From the NCBI GenBank assembly GCA_037044975.1, contig JBAOIL010000024.1, positions 62,001-126,000 on the forward strand: 64,000 nt of DNA, in the 5' to 3' direction. The notes under the pieces are model-generated. The model was not told the origin of the DNA and did no database searches. It saw only the letters and a program-made list of their open reading frames with translations. Positions within the stretch are counted from its first letter, which is position 1, and every line of letters starts with the position of its first letter. The translations under genes and the position numbers were made by a program. This document shows positions 49,895-59,835 of the stretch, one piece after another. The stretch is from JADLHS01 sp020848635. GTDB taxonomy: Bacteria; Verrucomicrobiota; Verrucomicrobiia; Limisphaerales; JADLHS01.

Positions 49895-50574
49895 GCCGGA
49901 AACGCGCATTTGGCATCATCGCGACGGTTCTCCTCTTGGCGGTTTCACCCGGACGCGCCCAAGTCGTGACCCACGAGCTTGCCACCGCTACGGCCGACGC
50001 CGCGCCGACCGCCCTTTCGGAAACGAATGGGCAAGTCTGGGCGTTCTCCCTCCCCATCACATTCAGTTTTATCCCGGACACGCGTGATTATGGGCAGCCC
50101 ACGCTGACCGCCGACCACGACTGGCTGCATCTGGAGGCGCGTTACAATTATGAAGCCCTCGAAACCGGTTCGATCTGGGTTGGTTACAATTTCAGCTTCG
50201 GCGACAAGCTGTCGTTGGATTTCACCCCGATGCTGGGGGGGGTGTTTGGCGAGATGACCGGCATCGCGCCCGGCTACGAGTTTACGCTCAGTTATTGGAA
50301 GCTGGTACTTTACAGCGAAGGCGAATATGTGTTCGACACCGGCAATTCGTCCGGCAATTTCTTCTATACTTGGTCCGAACTGAGCCTGGTGCCGGTGGAC
50401 TGGTTCCGCTTCGGGCTGGTGGTCCAGCGGACGAAGGTCTACCAGAACGAGTTGGATATTCAGCGGGGTTTTCTGGTCGGCTGCACCTACAAGCAATGGG
50501 ATTTCACCACCTACCTCTTGAATCCCGACCAGGATAAGCCGACGGTGGTGTTGGCGTTGGTTCTTAATTTTTAG
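49891..50574 (+). CDS. Exported beta-barrel-like hypothetical protein
   Basis: 227 residues from ATG at 49891. Signal peptide (AFGIIATVLLLAVSPGRAQ) and a mature part of alternating aromatic strands: GSIWVGYNFSFGDKLSLDFT, YEFTLSYWKLVLYSEGEYVF and WSELSLVPVDWFRFGLVVQR. It ends KPTVVLALVLNF, with a terminal Phe typical of outer-membrane barrels. The predicted role is an outer-membrane channel or receptor. It lies between the VIT-like and CPA1 genes, overlapping the first and ending 10 bases before the second, so it probably belongs to a cation-transport operon. Confidence 0.65.
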   Translation: MSRKRAFGIIATVLLLAVSPGRAQVVTHELATATADAAPTALSETNGQVWAFSLPITFSFIPDTRDYGQPTLTADHDWLHLEARYNYEALETGSIWVGYNFSFGDKLSLDFTPMLGGVFGEMTGIAPGYEFTLSYWKLVLYSEGEYVFDTGNSSGNFFYTWSELSLVPVDWFRFGLVVQRTKVYQNELDIQRGFLVGCTYKQWDFTTYLLNPDQDKPTVVLALVLNF

Positions 50575-50584
50575 GCAAACTGCC

Positions 50585-51829
50585 ATGACTTTGTTCGCTG
50601 TTTTCATCACTCTGGTTTTCTTTTACAGTCTGGTTTCTGGTCCTATCGAACGGACCATCGTCACGGCGCCAATGGTGTTCACCGCTGCGGGCATCGGGTG
50701 CTATTGGGTCATGGCGGAGTTCCAACTCCAGGAGGGCAGCCAGGAGATATTTCTGCGGCTCGCTGAGATCGGGTTGGTGCTGCTGCTCTTCACTGATGCG
50801 AGCCGCACCGACCTTCAAGTGTTGCGGAACATTCGCAACCTGCCGGTCCGCTTGCTAAGCACCGGAATGCTCCTAACCCTGCTCCTCGGTACCTTTGCCG
50901 CGCTGGTCGTTTTTCGCCATTTGTCCCTTTGGGAAGCCGGGATTCTGGCGGCCATTCTCGCGCCGACGGACGCCGGCCTCGGCCAGGTCATCGTGAACAG
51001 CCAGCTTGTGCCGATGAAAATCCGCCAGGCGCTCAATGTGGAAGCCGGCCTCAATGATGGCTTGTCCGTTCCGTTTCTGCTTTTCTTCATCGCCCTGGCG
51101 GGGACGGGTGCGGAAACTCAGAGCGCGAGACTGGGGCAATACATCCTGGAGCAACTGGGTTTCGGGACCCTGGCCGGGATCGGGATTGGCCTGATCGGCG
51201 GCTGGCTGCTGGGTTTCGCCCATCGCAAGAAATTGGTGACGGAATCCTGGACGCAACTGGGCGTAGTCGCGGTGCCGCTCCTGTGTTTGCTGACTTCGCA
51301 AGCCGTGGGCGCGAGCATGTTCATCGCAGCGTTCGTGGCCGGCCTGGCGGTGCAGGTGGGTTTCAAGCCCGCCGGCCAACACAGCGTCGACTTCGCCGAA
51401 GAGTGGGGGCAACTCATCAATCTTTCCGTGTTCTTCCTGTTCGGGCTGTTTGTCGGGCGGAACGGCCAAAATTTTACAGTGGCGCATGTGGTGTATGCCG
51501 TGCTCAGTCTGACGGTGGTGCGGATGTTGCCGGTGGCGGCGGCGCTGGTCGGCACGAGCTTGAGTCGGGCCACGGTGTTGTTCATGGGCTGGTTCGGGCC
51601 GCGTGGACTGGCGTCCATCGTGCTCGCGTTGGTTTATCTGGAGCAGGGCGCGCGGCATCCCGGGGAATCAACCATCCGGCTCGCTGTGATGGCGACCGTG
51701 TTGCTCAGCATTTTTGCCCATGGCCTGAGCGCGGCGCCGGGCATCACGCTTTATGCCGCGAAGATCGCCGCCTTGCATCCCGAAGCGCCAGAGCGCCAGG
51801 CCCCCGAGCCAAGCCGCGGTGAACCGTAG
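50585..51829 (+). CDS. CPA1-type cation/proton antiporter
   Basis: 414 residues, about 12 helices. Family landmarks are LRLAEIGLVLLLFTDASR (ion-site region), GILAAILAPTDAGLGQVIVN, and LNVEAGLNDGLSVPFLLFF with the Asp that is central in CPA antiporters. VGASMFIAAFVAGLAVQVGF follows. It should exchange Na+ or K+ for protons across the inner membrane. It follows the barrel-like gene by 10 bases and is the first of three antiporter genes of different families on this strand. Confidence 0.88.
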   Translation: MTLFAVFITLVFFYSLVSGPIERTIVTAPMVFTAAGIGCYWVMAEFQLQEGSQEIFLRLAEIGLVLLLFTDASRTDLQVLRNIRNLPVRLLSTGMLLTLLLGTFAALVVFRHLSLWEAGILAAILAPTDAGLGQVIVNSQLVPMKIRQALNVEAGLNDGLSVPFLLFFIALAGTGAETQSARLGQYILEQLGFGTLAGIGIGLIGGWLLGFAHRKKLVTESWTQLGVVAVPLLCLLTSQAVGASMFIAAFVAGLAVQVGFKPAGQHSVDFAEEWGQLINLSVFFLFGLFVGRNGQNFTVAHVVYAVLSLTVVRMLPVAAALVGTSLSRATVLFMGWFGPRGLASIVLALVYLEQGARHPGESTIRLAVMATVLLSIFAHGLSAAPGITLYAAKIAALHPEAPERQAPEPSRGEP

Positions 51830-52024
51830 GGTGAAACCACCGCGCGAACTTGCCCCTCATCCAGGTGACGCGAAACCCGTCCGATATGACCTATTGCGGG
51901 TCGCGTTGAGTTAAGGCAGCCATTGGATTTCCAACAGATTGGTCGGCAGGGGGCATGCGTGGTCGGACGTTCTGCCCGGTTGACTGTATCCGCGTCAAAA
52001 ACCAAGCTGTAGCGAAATTCATAA

Positions 52025-54078
52025 ATGCACCCGGTCACATTTCTCCAGGATCTTGCCGTCGTCATGCTTGTAGCCGGCTTGGTGACGGTGATCTTTCATC
52101 GTTTCAAACAGCCCGTCGTGCTGGGATACATCATCGCGGGCGTAATTATCGGGCCGCACACGCCGCCGTTCCCGCTCATCCACGACCAGGACACCATCAA
52201 CACGCTGGCCGAGTTGGGGGTCATTCTCCTCATGTTTTCGCTCGGCCTGGAGTTCAGCCTGCGCAAACTCAGGCAGGTGGGCGCCCGGCATTTATCGCCG
52301 CGCTGCTGGAAATCCTGCTGCTGTTCTGGGTCGGTTACGAAATTGGACAGTTGTTTGGCTGGACGCACATGGACAGCATTTTCCTCGGCGCGATGCTTTC
52401 CATGTCCTCCACCACCGTCATCATCAAAGTGCTGGGCGACTTGGGCAAAATGAAGGAGCGCTTTGCGCAACTCATTTTTGGCATTCTGATCATCGAGGAC
52501 ATTCTGGGCATTGCCATGATCGCGTTGCTGTCGGGCATTGCCATGACGGGCACCTTGAGTGTGGGCGATGTGGGGCTGACGCTGGGCAAGCTGGGGATAT
52601 TTCTGACGGTGGTGCTGGTGCTTGGGCTGCTCACGGTGCCGCGGCTGATCAGCTACGTGGCGCGGTTCAAGAGCAACGAAATGCTGATCATCACCCTGCT
52701 GGGATTATGTTTCGGCGTTTCGTTGCTGGCGCTGAAACTGGGCTACAGCGTCGCGCTGGGCGCGTTCATCATCGGTGCGGTTATTGCGGAGGCGCGGGAA
52801 ATTCACCGGATCGAAACCCTCATTGAACCAGTGCGCGACATGTTCAGCGCCATTTTCTTTGTAGCAATCGGGCTGCTGATTGATCCGAAAATGCTGCTTA
52901 GCTACTGGCAGCCCGTGTTGGTCATCACGTTGGCGGTGGTTGCGGGCAAGGTCTTGGCCTGTTCGTTTGGCACGTTCCTGGGGGGCAACGACACGCGCAC
53001 CTCGCTGCGCGTCGGAATGGGGTTGGCGCAGATTGGCGAGTTCTCCTTCATCATTGCTTCGCTCGGGGTGACCCTCAAAGTGACCAGTGGTTTCCTGTAC
53101 CCGATTGCGGTCGCGGTTTCTGTCATCACCACCTTGCTGACGCCGTATTTGATCCGGAGCGCGGAAGGCATGGTCAATCATTTTGATCGGCTGGCACCCA
53201 AGCCGGTGGTCAACAGCTTGGAGCTCTATACGCGCTGGGTTGGCCAGTTGGGCAGCCAGCGCCCAACCAACCTCACGAGTGCCTGGGTGCGCCGCTGGAG
53301 CGGTCAGATGGCGTTGAACGTCGTTTTGATTGCTGCTGTGTTCATTGCGGCGGCTTTCGCGGAAAGGCATCCGCCCGGGCAGTTGGCCAGTTTGGGTCTG
53401 GGCGAAGACTGGCTTAAAGCGGTGCTCTGGCTGGCGGCCATGATTATTTCGCTGCCGATGTTGATTGCCACGTTCCGGAAGCTTCAGGCCCTTGGCTTGT
53501 TGGTCGCCGAGGCGAAAGTCACCGAAGCCGCCGCCGGGGAACGCGTGGCCGCCATTCGCGCCGTGGTGGCGCAGGTGGTTCCGATTGCCGGCGCCGTGGC
53601 GTTGGGACTGTTCGTCCTCGGGCTCAGTTCCGCCCTCCTGCCTTCGTTCAAAGTGTTCATGGTGCTGCTCGCCATCGTGGGCTTTATCACCTGGCTGCTC
53701 TGGCGTTCATTCATCAAGGTTTATTCGAAAGCGCAGTTGGCGTTGCAGGAAACGCTGGCGGCGCCATCCACCCCGCGCCCGAACCAGGCTCCGGCGCTGC
53801 CCGCCTTGTTGCGCGAGGCGGATTTGGAGACCATTAGCCTCGCCGCCGATTCGCCGGCTGTGGGCAAGCTCATTCGTGAACTCCAGCTTCGGACCCGTAC
53901 CGGGGCGAGCATTGTCGGCTTCGAGCGCAACGGCATAAACCTGATCAATCCCGGTCCCGATGAAGAACTCCAGGCGGGCGACCAGGTGCTGCTGTTGGGA
54001 ACGCGTTCGCAACTCGATGCGGCCAGGGCGGCTTTTATCAAGGAGCCGCCGCCGCGCTGGGAAAATGCGCCTGAATAG
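52025..54078 (+). CDS. CPA2/KefB-type antiporter with TrkA-C domain (frameshifted)
   Basis: About 685 residues. The CPA2 membrane domain (about 1-385) begins VTVIFHRFKQPVVLGYIIAG and FSLGLEFSLRKLRQVG; a net -1 slip near 52280 leads to RPAFIAALLEILLLFWVGYE. The sequence ALGAFIIGAVIAEAREIHRI and GLAQIGEFSFIIAS is typical of KefB/KefC. After the membrane domain comes a helical linker and a C-terminal TrkA-C-like ligand domain (ISLAADSPAVGKLIRELQLR, LQAGDQVLLLGTRSQLDAAR). There is no Rossmann KTN domain, which distinguishes it from KefB/C proper. It should be a regulated K+ or Na+/H+ antiporter. Confidence 0.85.
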
Positions 54079-54274
54079 ACTTTTATATGGTTCGACTTTG
54101 GAGTCGGCATTATTCACGATGCCAATCCGATCGCAATCCTAGCGCCGCCATGAAAATCCCACACCCACCGGACCCGTTGTCGCGCACGCGCGGTTGTGGG
54201 CTACCGGTGATGGCTGTCCTGGCGCCCTGGTTTTGCCAACGTCCCACCCTGAGAATCCAGCCGGAGGCGCGGGC

Positions 54275-55402
54275 ATGAGCAAGCCGGATGTCCGCCCGCC
54301 AGCGACGTTCGGGCGCGAATGGCCGCTCGCTTTGGCTGTTATCACGTTGACGCTGGCCTTGCTGGGCAAAGGCTGGATCGCCACCGCCTTGGAACAACCC
54401 GCGCTGTTGCTCACGTTGCTCGCGATTATTTGCAGCGTGATTCTCGCGGCCGCGATCGCGATTGTGCGGCACGCGGATATCCTGGCGCACCGGTTGGGGG
54501 AGCCGGCGGGCACGTTGCTCCTCACCCTCGCAGTCACCGGGTTGGAGGTGGCGATGGTGGCGTTTGTGATGTCCACGGGCGTGGACAAGCCGGCGCTGGC
54601 GCGCGACACGATGTTTGCGGTGGTCATGCTGGTGCTCAACGGCTTTCTGGGCCTCGCTTTGCTCCTCGGCGGGCTTCGCCACCGCGAGCAGCAATACAAC
54701 CTCCAGAGCGCGAACGCTTTCCTGGTGATGATCCTCCCGCTCACGGTGCTCGGTCTTGTCCTTCCAAGCTACACCCGCGCCACGCCGGGGGCGACGCTTT
54801 CGACATTTCAAATGGTGTTCCTCTCGATCATGTCCGTCGGCATCTACGCGGTCTTCCTGTTTGTCCAGAACCGGCGGCATCGCGCCTTCTTCATCGCGCC
54901 CGAGGAGGTGGCCGACGTGGTTGCGACGGAGTCCGGCGATCCCTCGGCGCGCTCGACGCTCTTCCACGCCGTGATGCTTGGGCTGTACGGTTTGCCGCTC
55001 GTCCTGCTGGCCAAGCAAATGGCCGCGCCGCTGGATGCCGTGGTGATCAAGCTCGGCGCGCCGCCCGCGCTCGGCGGATTTGTGATGGCGGTTCTCGTGC
55101 TCACCCCGGAGTCCATTGCGGCGATCCGGGCCGCACTGGCCGACCGGCTCCAACGTTCGGTCAACATCTTGCTCGGCTCGGTGCTTGCGTCCATCGGGTT
55201 GACCATCCCCCTGGTCATCGCCGTCGCGCTTGCCACCGGGCGAACGCTCGTGCTCGGTTTGGATGCTGTGGACACGATCATGCTCCTGCTCACGCTGGTC
55301 ACGAGCCTGCTCACCTTTTCGCTGCCGCGCACGAACGTGCTGCTGGGCTGCGTGCATCTGCTGCTCTTCGGCGCGTATCTGATGTTGATGTTTGAGCGTT
55401 AG
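54275..55402 (+). CDS. ChaA-type calcium/sodium proton antiporter
   Basis: 375 residues from ATG at 54275; the frame's earlier portion lacks coding character. Two repeats of about five helices are seen, each with the CaCA-family acidic motif: LGEPAGTLLLTLAVTGLEVA (alpha-1) and VMAVLVLTPESIAAIRAALA (alpha-2). A polar loop lies between (FFIAPEEVADVVATESGDPS). This matches ChaA, which exchanges Ca2+, Na+ or K+ for protons and protects at alkaline pH. It is the third proton-antiporter gene in line. Confidence 0.88.
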   Translation: MSKPDVRPPATFGREWPLALAVITLTLALLGKGWIATALEQPALLLTLLAIICSVILAAAIAIVRHADILAHRLGEPAGTLLLTLAVTGLEVAMVAFVMSTGVDKPALARDTMFAVVMLVLNGFLGLALLLGGLRHREQQYNLQSANAFLVMILPLTVLGLVLPSYTRATPGATLSTFQMVFLSIMSVGIYAVFLFVQNRRHRAFFIAPEEVADVVATESGDPSARSTLFHAVMLGLYGLPLVLLAKQMAAPLDAVVIKLGAPPALGGFVMAVLVLTPESIAAIRAALADRLQRSVNILLGSVLASIGLTIPLVIAVALATGRTLVLGLDAVDTIMLLLTLVTSLLTFSLPRTNVLLGCVHLLLFGAYLMLMFER

Positions 55403-55586
55403 TCGCAAGGGGAGCCCGCCCTGAACCCGGCTCCGCTCCCGCTGTCGCACCGTTCCGCGACCGACGAATCGGATGCCGACGACACCGCCAACAATGGGGC
55501 GTGCCGCCTCAACCGCCCCCTTGCGCGCAGTGACGACTTGAATACAATTGCCCTTTCGCAATCCCAAAACTGAAAATAATTTAACC

Positions 55587-57060
55587 ATGAAAATAAAAGC
55601 CATAAGCTCAGTCGCAATTGCGAGCGTCGTCGCGGCCACGCTCCTCGTCGGTTGCGACAAAAAGAGCGACGCTATTTCTCAAGCGGCTCAAGCGGACAAG
55701 AAAGCCGGCCTGGCTGTACCCGGCCTGGCGGAAACCAAATCCATTGCCGAGGAGGCTTTCATCTACGGCCTGCCGATCGTGATGAACTACGCAGTGATGC
55801 AGGAATTCTGTGTGGACAAGAACTCGGGGCAATACAAAGGGCCGTTCAATCACATCGCCAATGAGGCTCGCGTTTTCACCTACCGGGACACCGCCGTCGT
55901 CACGCCCAACAGCGACACGCCGTATTCGATGCTCTGGCTGGATCTGCGGGCGGAACCGATGGTGATCTCGGTGCCGGCGGTGGCAAAAGAACGCTATTAC
56001 TCCGTGCAGTTGACCGACGGCAATGCCTATAATTATGGCTATATTGGCAGCCGGGCCACAGGCAGCAAAGCCGGTGACTACCTCGTGGCCGGCCCCGACT
56101 GGAAAGGCCAGCCGCCGGCGGGGATCAAGCAGGTCTTCCATTCGACGACCCCGTTTGCGCTTTCCATATTCCGCACCCAGCTTTTTAATGCCGAGGACAT
56201 GCCGAATGTGGTGAAGGTGCAGGCCGGCTACCAGGCGCAGCCCCTCTCCGCGTTCCTGAAGCAACCCGCGCCGCCTGCGGCGCCGAAGCTTGATTTCCTG
56301 CCGGCCACGACCGCTGGGATCAAGGCGAACTTCTACGCATACCTGGACGCGGCCCTGCAGTTTGTGCCGTTGACATCGGAGAACCAGGCGATTCGCGCCC
56401 AGTTGGCAAGCATTGGCATCGGGCCGGGCAAAACGTTTGAGTTCAAGGAGCTTTCCCTGGAACACAAGGCCGCTGTCTTGCTCGGCATGAAAGCGGGCGA
56501 CGACAAAGTGGACAAGTATCTGGCTAGCGGAATCAAAAACATCAATGGCTGGAAGGTCGGTTCGGTCTTTGGCGATGGCGGCTTTCTACAACGGCGATTG
56601 GCTGAAGCGGGCCGCCGCCGCCAAGGGCGGCATCTACGGCAACGATGCCGTCGAGGCCATGTATCCGATGACCCGCGTGGACGCGACCGGTGAGCCACTC
56701 GATGGCAGCAAGCACAACTACACGCTCACCTTTCCCGCCGGCCAACTCCCGCCGGTCAATGCCTTCTGGTCGGTAACGATGTATGACGGCAAGACGCAGT
56801 TGCTCATCAAGAATCCGATCAACCGCTACCTCATCAACTCGCCGATGTTGCCGGGCATGAAGCCAAACGCCGATGGCTCGTTGACGCTCTACATCCAAAA
56901 AGACAATCCCGGTTCGGAAAAGGAAGCGAACTGGTTGCCGGCGCCGAATGATACGATCTATCTCGTCATGCGCCTCTACTGGCCGAGGATGGAAGCGCCT
57001 TCCATCCTGCCCGCTGGCGAAGGCACCTGGAAACCGCCGGGAGTCGTGCCGGCCAAATAA
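55587..57060 (+). CDS. DUF1254/DUF1214 lipoprotein (frameshifted)
   Basis: About 490 residues. Lipoprotein signal (ISSVAIASVVAATLLVGC) starts from the ATG at 55587. The DUF1254 domain has EEAFIYGLPIVMNYAVMQEF, YRDTAVVTPNSDTPYSMLWL and ERYYSVQLTDGNAYNYGYIG. A +1 slip near 56577 leads into the DUF1214 half (FPAGQLPPVNAFWSVTMYDG, YLINSPMLPGMKPNADGSLT, LYIQKDNPGSEKEANWLPAP). These paired domains are common in exported proteins of unknown activity and often occur beside redox or lactone-type enzymes. The truncated amidohydrolase gene follows after 93 bases. Confidence 0.85.
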
Positions 57061-57153
57061 GCAGATTTGTGAACTGCGCTGGCCGGCGACCCCGAGCCCA
57101 CCCGCGCATTCACCGGGGACTCCAACCCTTCTTCAGCCGCCAGCAATCAAAAC

Positions 57154-57984
57154 ATGAAGATCAGCCGCAAACAAAAAGCCACCATCACCGTCATCTCTTT
57201 GCTCAGCGCGCTGGCGCTCGCCCCGGCGCTGGCCCAGGACGTAACACAAAAGCTGGCCCCGGCGCAAACGCTCATCACCAACGTCCGCATCTTCGACGGC
57301 CAGAGCGACAGATTCTCGGCTCCGTCCCATGTTCTGGTGCGCGGCAACAAGATCGAAAGAATCGCCGCCCAACCGATTCCAACCGACCAACGCGGGGACA
57401 CCGTGCTGATTGACGGCGGTGGCCGCACGCTGATGCCCGGCCTGATTGACGCCCACACGCACATCATGTTTGAAACGGTGCCGCAGATGACCTTGCTCAC
57501 GGCTGACATCGGTTACATCAATGTTGCCGCGGTAAAGGCTGCCAACGAAATGATGTTGCGCGGTTTCACCAGCATCCGCGATTTGGGCGGACCGGTGTTT
57601 GGTTTGAAGCGCGGAATTGACACGGGCGTGGTTTCCGGCCCGCGCATTTGGCCGAGCGGCGTGTTTATTTCGCAGACAGGCGGGCATGGTGATTTCCGCT
57701 TGCCGACGGATTTCCCGGCGAAACCTGGTGACCACCCTTACGCGGAACGCATTGGGATCGCCGAGGTGCTGAAGATGGCGACGGCAGACAACGCCGAACT
57801 GCTCGCCCTGTCCGGCCTGCGCAGTCCCTACGCCGGAAAACTCGGCGTCGTCGCGGAAGACGCGCTCGCCGACCTGCTGCCGGTGGACGGCGACCCGATT
57901 GCGAACCTCAGGCTGATTGCAGATCCCGCCAAGGACTTCCTGTGGATCATGAAGGACGGGAAGATTTACAGGAACACCATCTAG
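57154..57984 (+). CDS. Secreted metal-dependent amidohydrolase with internal in-frame deletion
   Basis: 276 residues where the family normally has about 430-480. Signal peptide (ITVISLLSALALAPALAQ) is followed by the first part of a dipeptidase/imidazolonepropionase-like amidohydrolase: RTLMPGLIDAHTHIMFETVP with the HxH metal motif. The sequence reads normally to about DHPYAERIG, then joins directly to the C-terminal segment EVLKMATADNAELLALSGLR and ADLLPVDGDPIANLRLIADP. The middle part, which should hold the carboxylated lysine, the two later metal histidines and the catalytic Asp, is absent. The product is unlikely to be active. The frame is open throughout, so it is not a simple frameshift. 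Confidence 0.85.
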   Translation: MKISRKQKATITVISLLSALALAPALAQDVTQKLAPAQTLITNVRIFDGQSDRFSAPSHVLVRGNKIERIAAQPIPTDQRGDTVLIDGGGRTLMPGLIDAHTHIMFETVPQMTLLTADIGYINVAAVKAANEMMLRGFTSIRDLGGPVFGLKRGIDTGVVSGPRIWPSGVFISQTGGHGDFRLPTDFPAKPGDHPYAERIGIAEVLKMATADNAELLALSGLRSPYAGKLGVVAEDALADLLPVDGDPIANLRLIADPAKDFLWIMKDGKIYRNTI

Positions 57985-58039
57985 TGAAAGCCGCTACCGC
58001 CCGAACGATTTCAGCGATAAAATCAACCCGAACCCACTC

Positions 58040-58612
58040 ATGAAATACAGAATCAACTCCTCAACCTTGTTTCGTAATCTTGCGACCGGCGCAATGCTTG
58101 GCCTCCAACTGAACCTCTTCATTCTTCCGATCAGCCTGCGCGCGGCGAATGAGCCGGGGGTTGTGGATCGAACCAAGGCGGCCGTGAAGGATGCCACCAC
58201 CACCGTCGAGGTCGCCGCGAAGGACGCCAAGGAATCGGTCCAGGACGCCGGGCGGGCGGTGGGCAACAGTTTTGAGAGTCTCTGGCGGCGGGTTTCTGAA
58301 ACGCGGTTGAAGAATCGCACACGCGATGAAATCGTTGCCTGGGTGATCATGGGCGTTTTGGTGGGGGCCGTGGCGGGCCTGTTTACCTCGCCCAAGACCA
58401 CCGGCCTCGGCAAAGTGGGGCGGTTGTTGCTCGGGTTGGTCGGCGCGTTTATCGGCGGAATGATTGTCCATGTCGGGCACATAGACTTCGGGCTGGGGCC
58501 GGTCCTGATCCGTTATGAAGAGCTGCTCCTTTCGCTGGCCGGCGCCGTTCTGCTGATCATCGGCGCGCGTTTCTTCCGTTCCGGCGCAAAGAAGAAACCG
58601 GTTTCGAAGTGA
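58040..58612 (+). CDS. GlsB/YeaQ/YmgE-like membrane protein with helical N-terminal extension
   Basis: 190 residues. An N-terminal signal or membrane segment (GAMLGLQLNLFILPISLRAA) is followed by an Ala/Lys/Asp-rich helical stretch (TKAAVKDATTTVEVAAKDAK, about 50-90) of LEA or apolipoprotein-like character. The C-terminal domain has three helices and glycine-rich zippers (IVAWVIMGVLVGAVAGLFTS and LGKVGRLLLGLVGAFIGGMI) of the transglycosylase-associated family, whose members are usually about 80-90 residues. The extension is unusual. The family is often stress- or acid-induced. Aquaporin Z is next on the same strand. Confidence 0.75.
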   Translation: MKYRINSSTLFRNLATGAMLGLQLNLFILPISLRAANEPGVVDRTKAAVKDATTTVEVAAKDAKESVQDAGRAVGNSFESLWRRVSETRLKNRTRDEIVAWVIMGVLVGAVAGLFTSPKTTGLGKVGRLLLGLVGAFIGGMIVHVGHIDFGLGPVLIRYEELLLSLAGAVLLIIGARFFRSGAKKKPVSK

Positions 58613-58810
58613 GCGGGTGGCCGCCCAGGGCCGAGATCGGCAAATGGTGACGCTCGCGTGACTGCCGTCGCCCCGGTGCAAATTTTTCTCGTCATCCTGA
58701 AGGCTGGGAAGATATACAAGAGCGCGCTGAAATGGCACGCTTGGGGCAATGCCGTTTGTTACGAAGCGAATTGCATCGAATCAACAACTAGCCAGCTTGC
58801 GGACAACCTT

Positions 58811-59548
58811 ATGAAAGACCTAAAAAACAAACTGATCGCGGAATTCCTCGGCACGTTTTGGCTCGTTTTCGGCGGCTGCGGTAGCGCCGTCCTCGCTGCC
58901 AAGTTCATCACTACTGACGGCATCACCCCCATCAATCTGGGGATCGGCCTGGTTGGCGTTGCGTTCGCCTTCGGGCTGACGGTGCTGACCATGGCCTACG
59001 CCATCGGGCACATCTCCGGTTGTCATCTGAATCCGGCGGTTTCGATCGGTTTATTCGTGGGGAAACGGTTTAGTGGAGCGGAACTGCTACCCTACATCGT
59101 GGCCCAGGTTCTCGGTGCGGTGGCGGGGGCCGGAGTGCTCGCGGTAATCGCCGGCGGACAGGCCGATTTCAGTTTGGCCGGCGGCTTCGCTTCGAATGGC
59201 TATGGCGATCATTCGCCGGGTAAGTACTCGATGGTGGCGTGCCTTGTGGCCGAGGTGGTGCTGACTTTCTTCTTCCTGCTGATCATTCTTGGGGCCACCG
59301 ACAAGCGGGCGCCGCAAGGCTTCGCGCCGATTGCCATCGGCCTGGGTTTGACCCTGATTCACTTGATCGGCATTCCGGTAACGAATCTCTCGGTGAACCC
59401 CGCGCGCAGCACCGGGCCGGCGCTGTTTGTTGGCGGCTGGGCGTTGCAGCAACTTTGGTTGTTCTGGTTGGCCCCAATTCTTGGTGCCGCCTTGGCCGGA
59501 GTCGTTTATCCCCTGATGGCGGGTGGCCGGGCAGGGGAAGGTAAATAA
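58811..59548 (+). CDS. aqpZ: Aquaporin Z
   Basis: 245 residues from ATG at 58811; the 51 codons upstream in the same frame are not accepted. Six helices and two NPA loops: HLNPAVS (Asn74) and SVNPARS (Asn196, with the selectivity-filter Arg199). The N-terminus AEFLGTFWLVFGGCGSAVLA is typical of AqpZ, and the selectivity Arg and Gly/Cys pattern favours water over glycerol. It lets water equilibrate across the inner membrane under osmotic change. It is embedded in an ion-transport and envelope-stress neighbourhood. Confidence 0.95.
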   Translation: MKDLKNKLIAEFLGTFWLVFGGCGSAVLAAKFITTDGITPINLGIGLVGVAFAFGLTVLTMAYAIGHISGCHLNPAVSIGLFVGKRFSGAELLPYIVAQVLGAVAGAGVLAVIAGGQADFSLAGGFASNGYGDHSPGKYSMVACLVAEVVLTFFFLLIILGATDKRAPQGFAPIAIGLGLTLIHLIGIPVTNLSVNPARSTGPALFVGGWALQQLWLFWLAPILGAALAGVVYPLMAGGRAGEGK

Positions 59549-59835
59549 CACAATTCGCCCGCGCCTAATTCCGTCAACCCCGCTCGGCGTTGGTCGTGGT
59601 GGGGCCGGGTGCAGCAGAGCAAATCGTCAGCTGGCATGGTTGCCGACCTGGTGCCGGGAGCTAACAGAGACATTGAATTGACGGCGAAGTGAACCTTGCG
59701 CCATCATCCCGACCAGACGAACCAACTCGGTGATACAAAATGTCCACACTGCTAAATTCATGGTTGCTCCGGCTCGGAAGGCCGGGGTCGTCGGCCAGCC
59801 AAGGTATCACGGGTAATCCCGCTCCCGTTCATCGC

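Noticed and set aside
54110..55660. 516-codon minus-strand ORF opposite the ChaA-type gene
   Set aside because: Its Arg/Glu/His-rich composition is the antisense pattern of a hydrophobic membrane protein gene.
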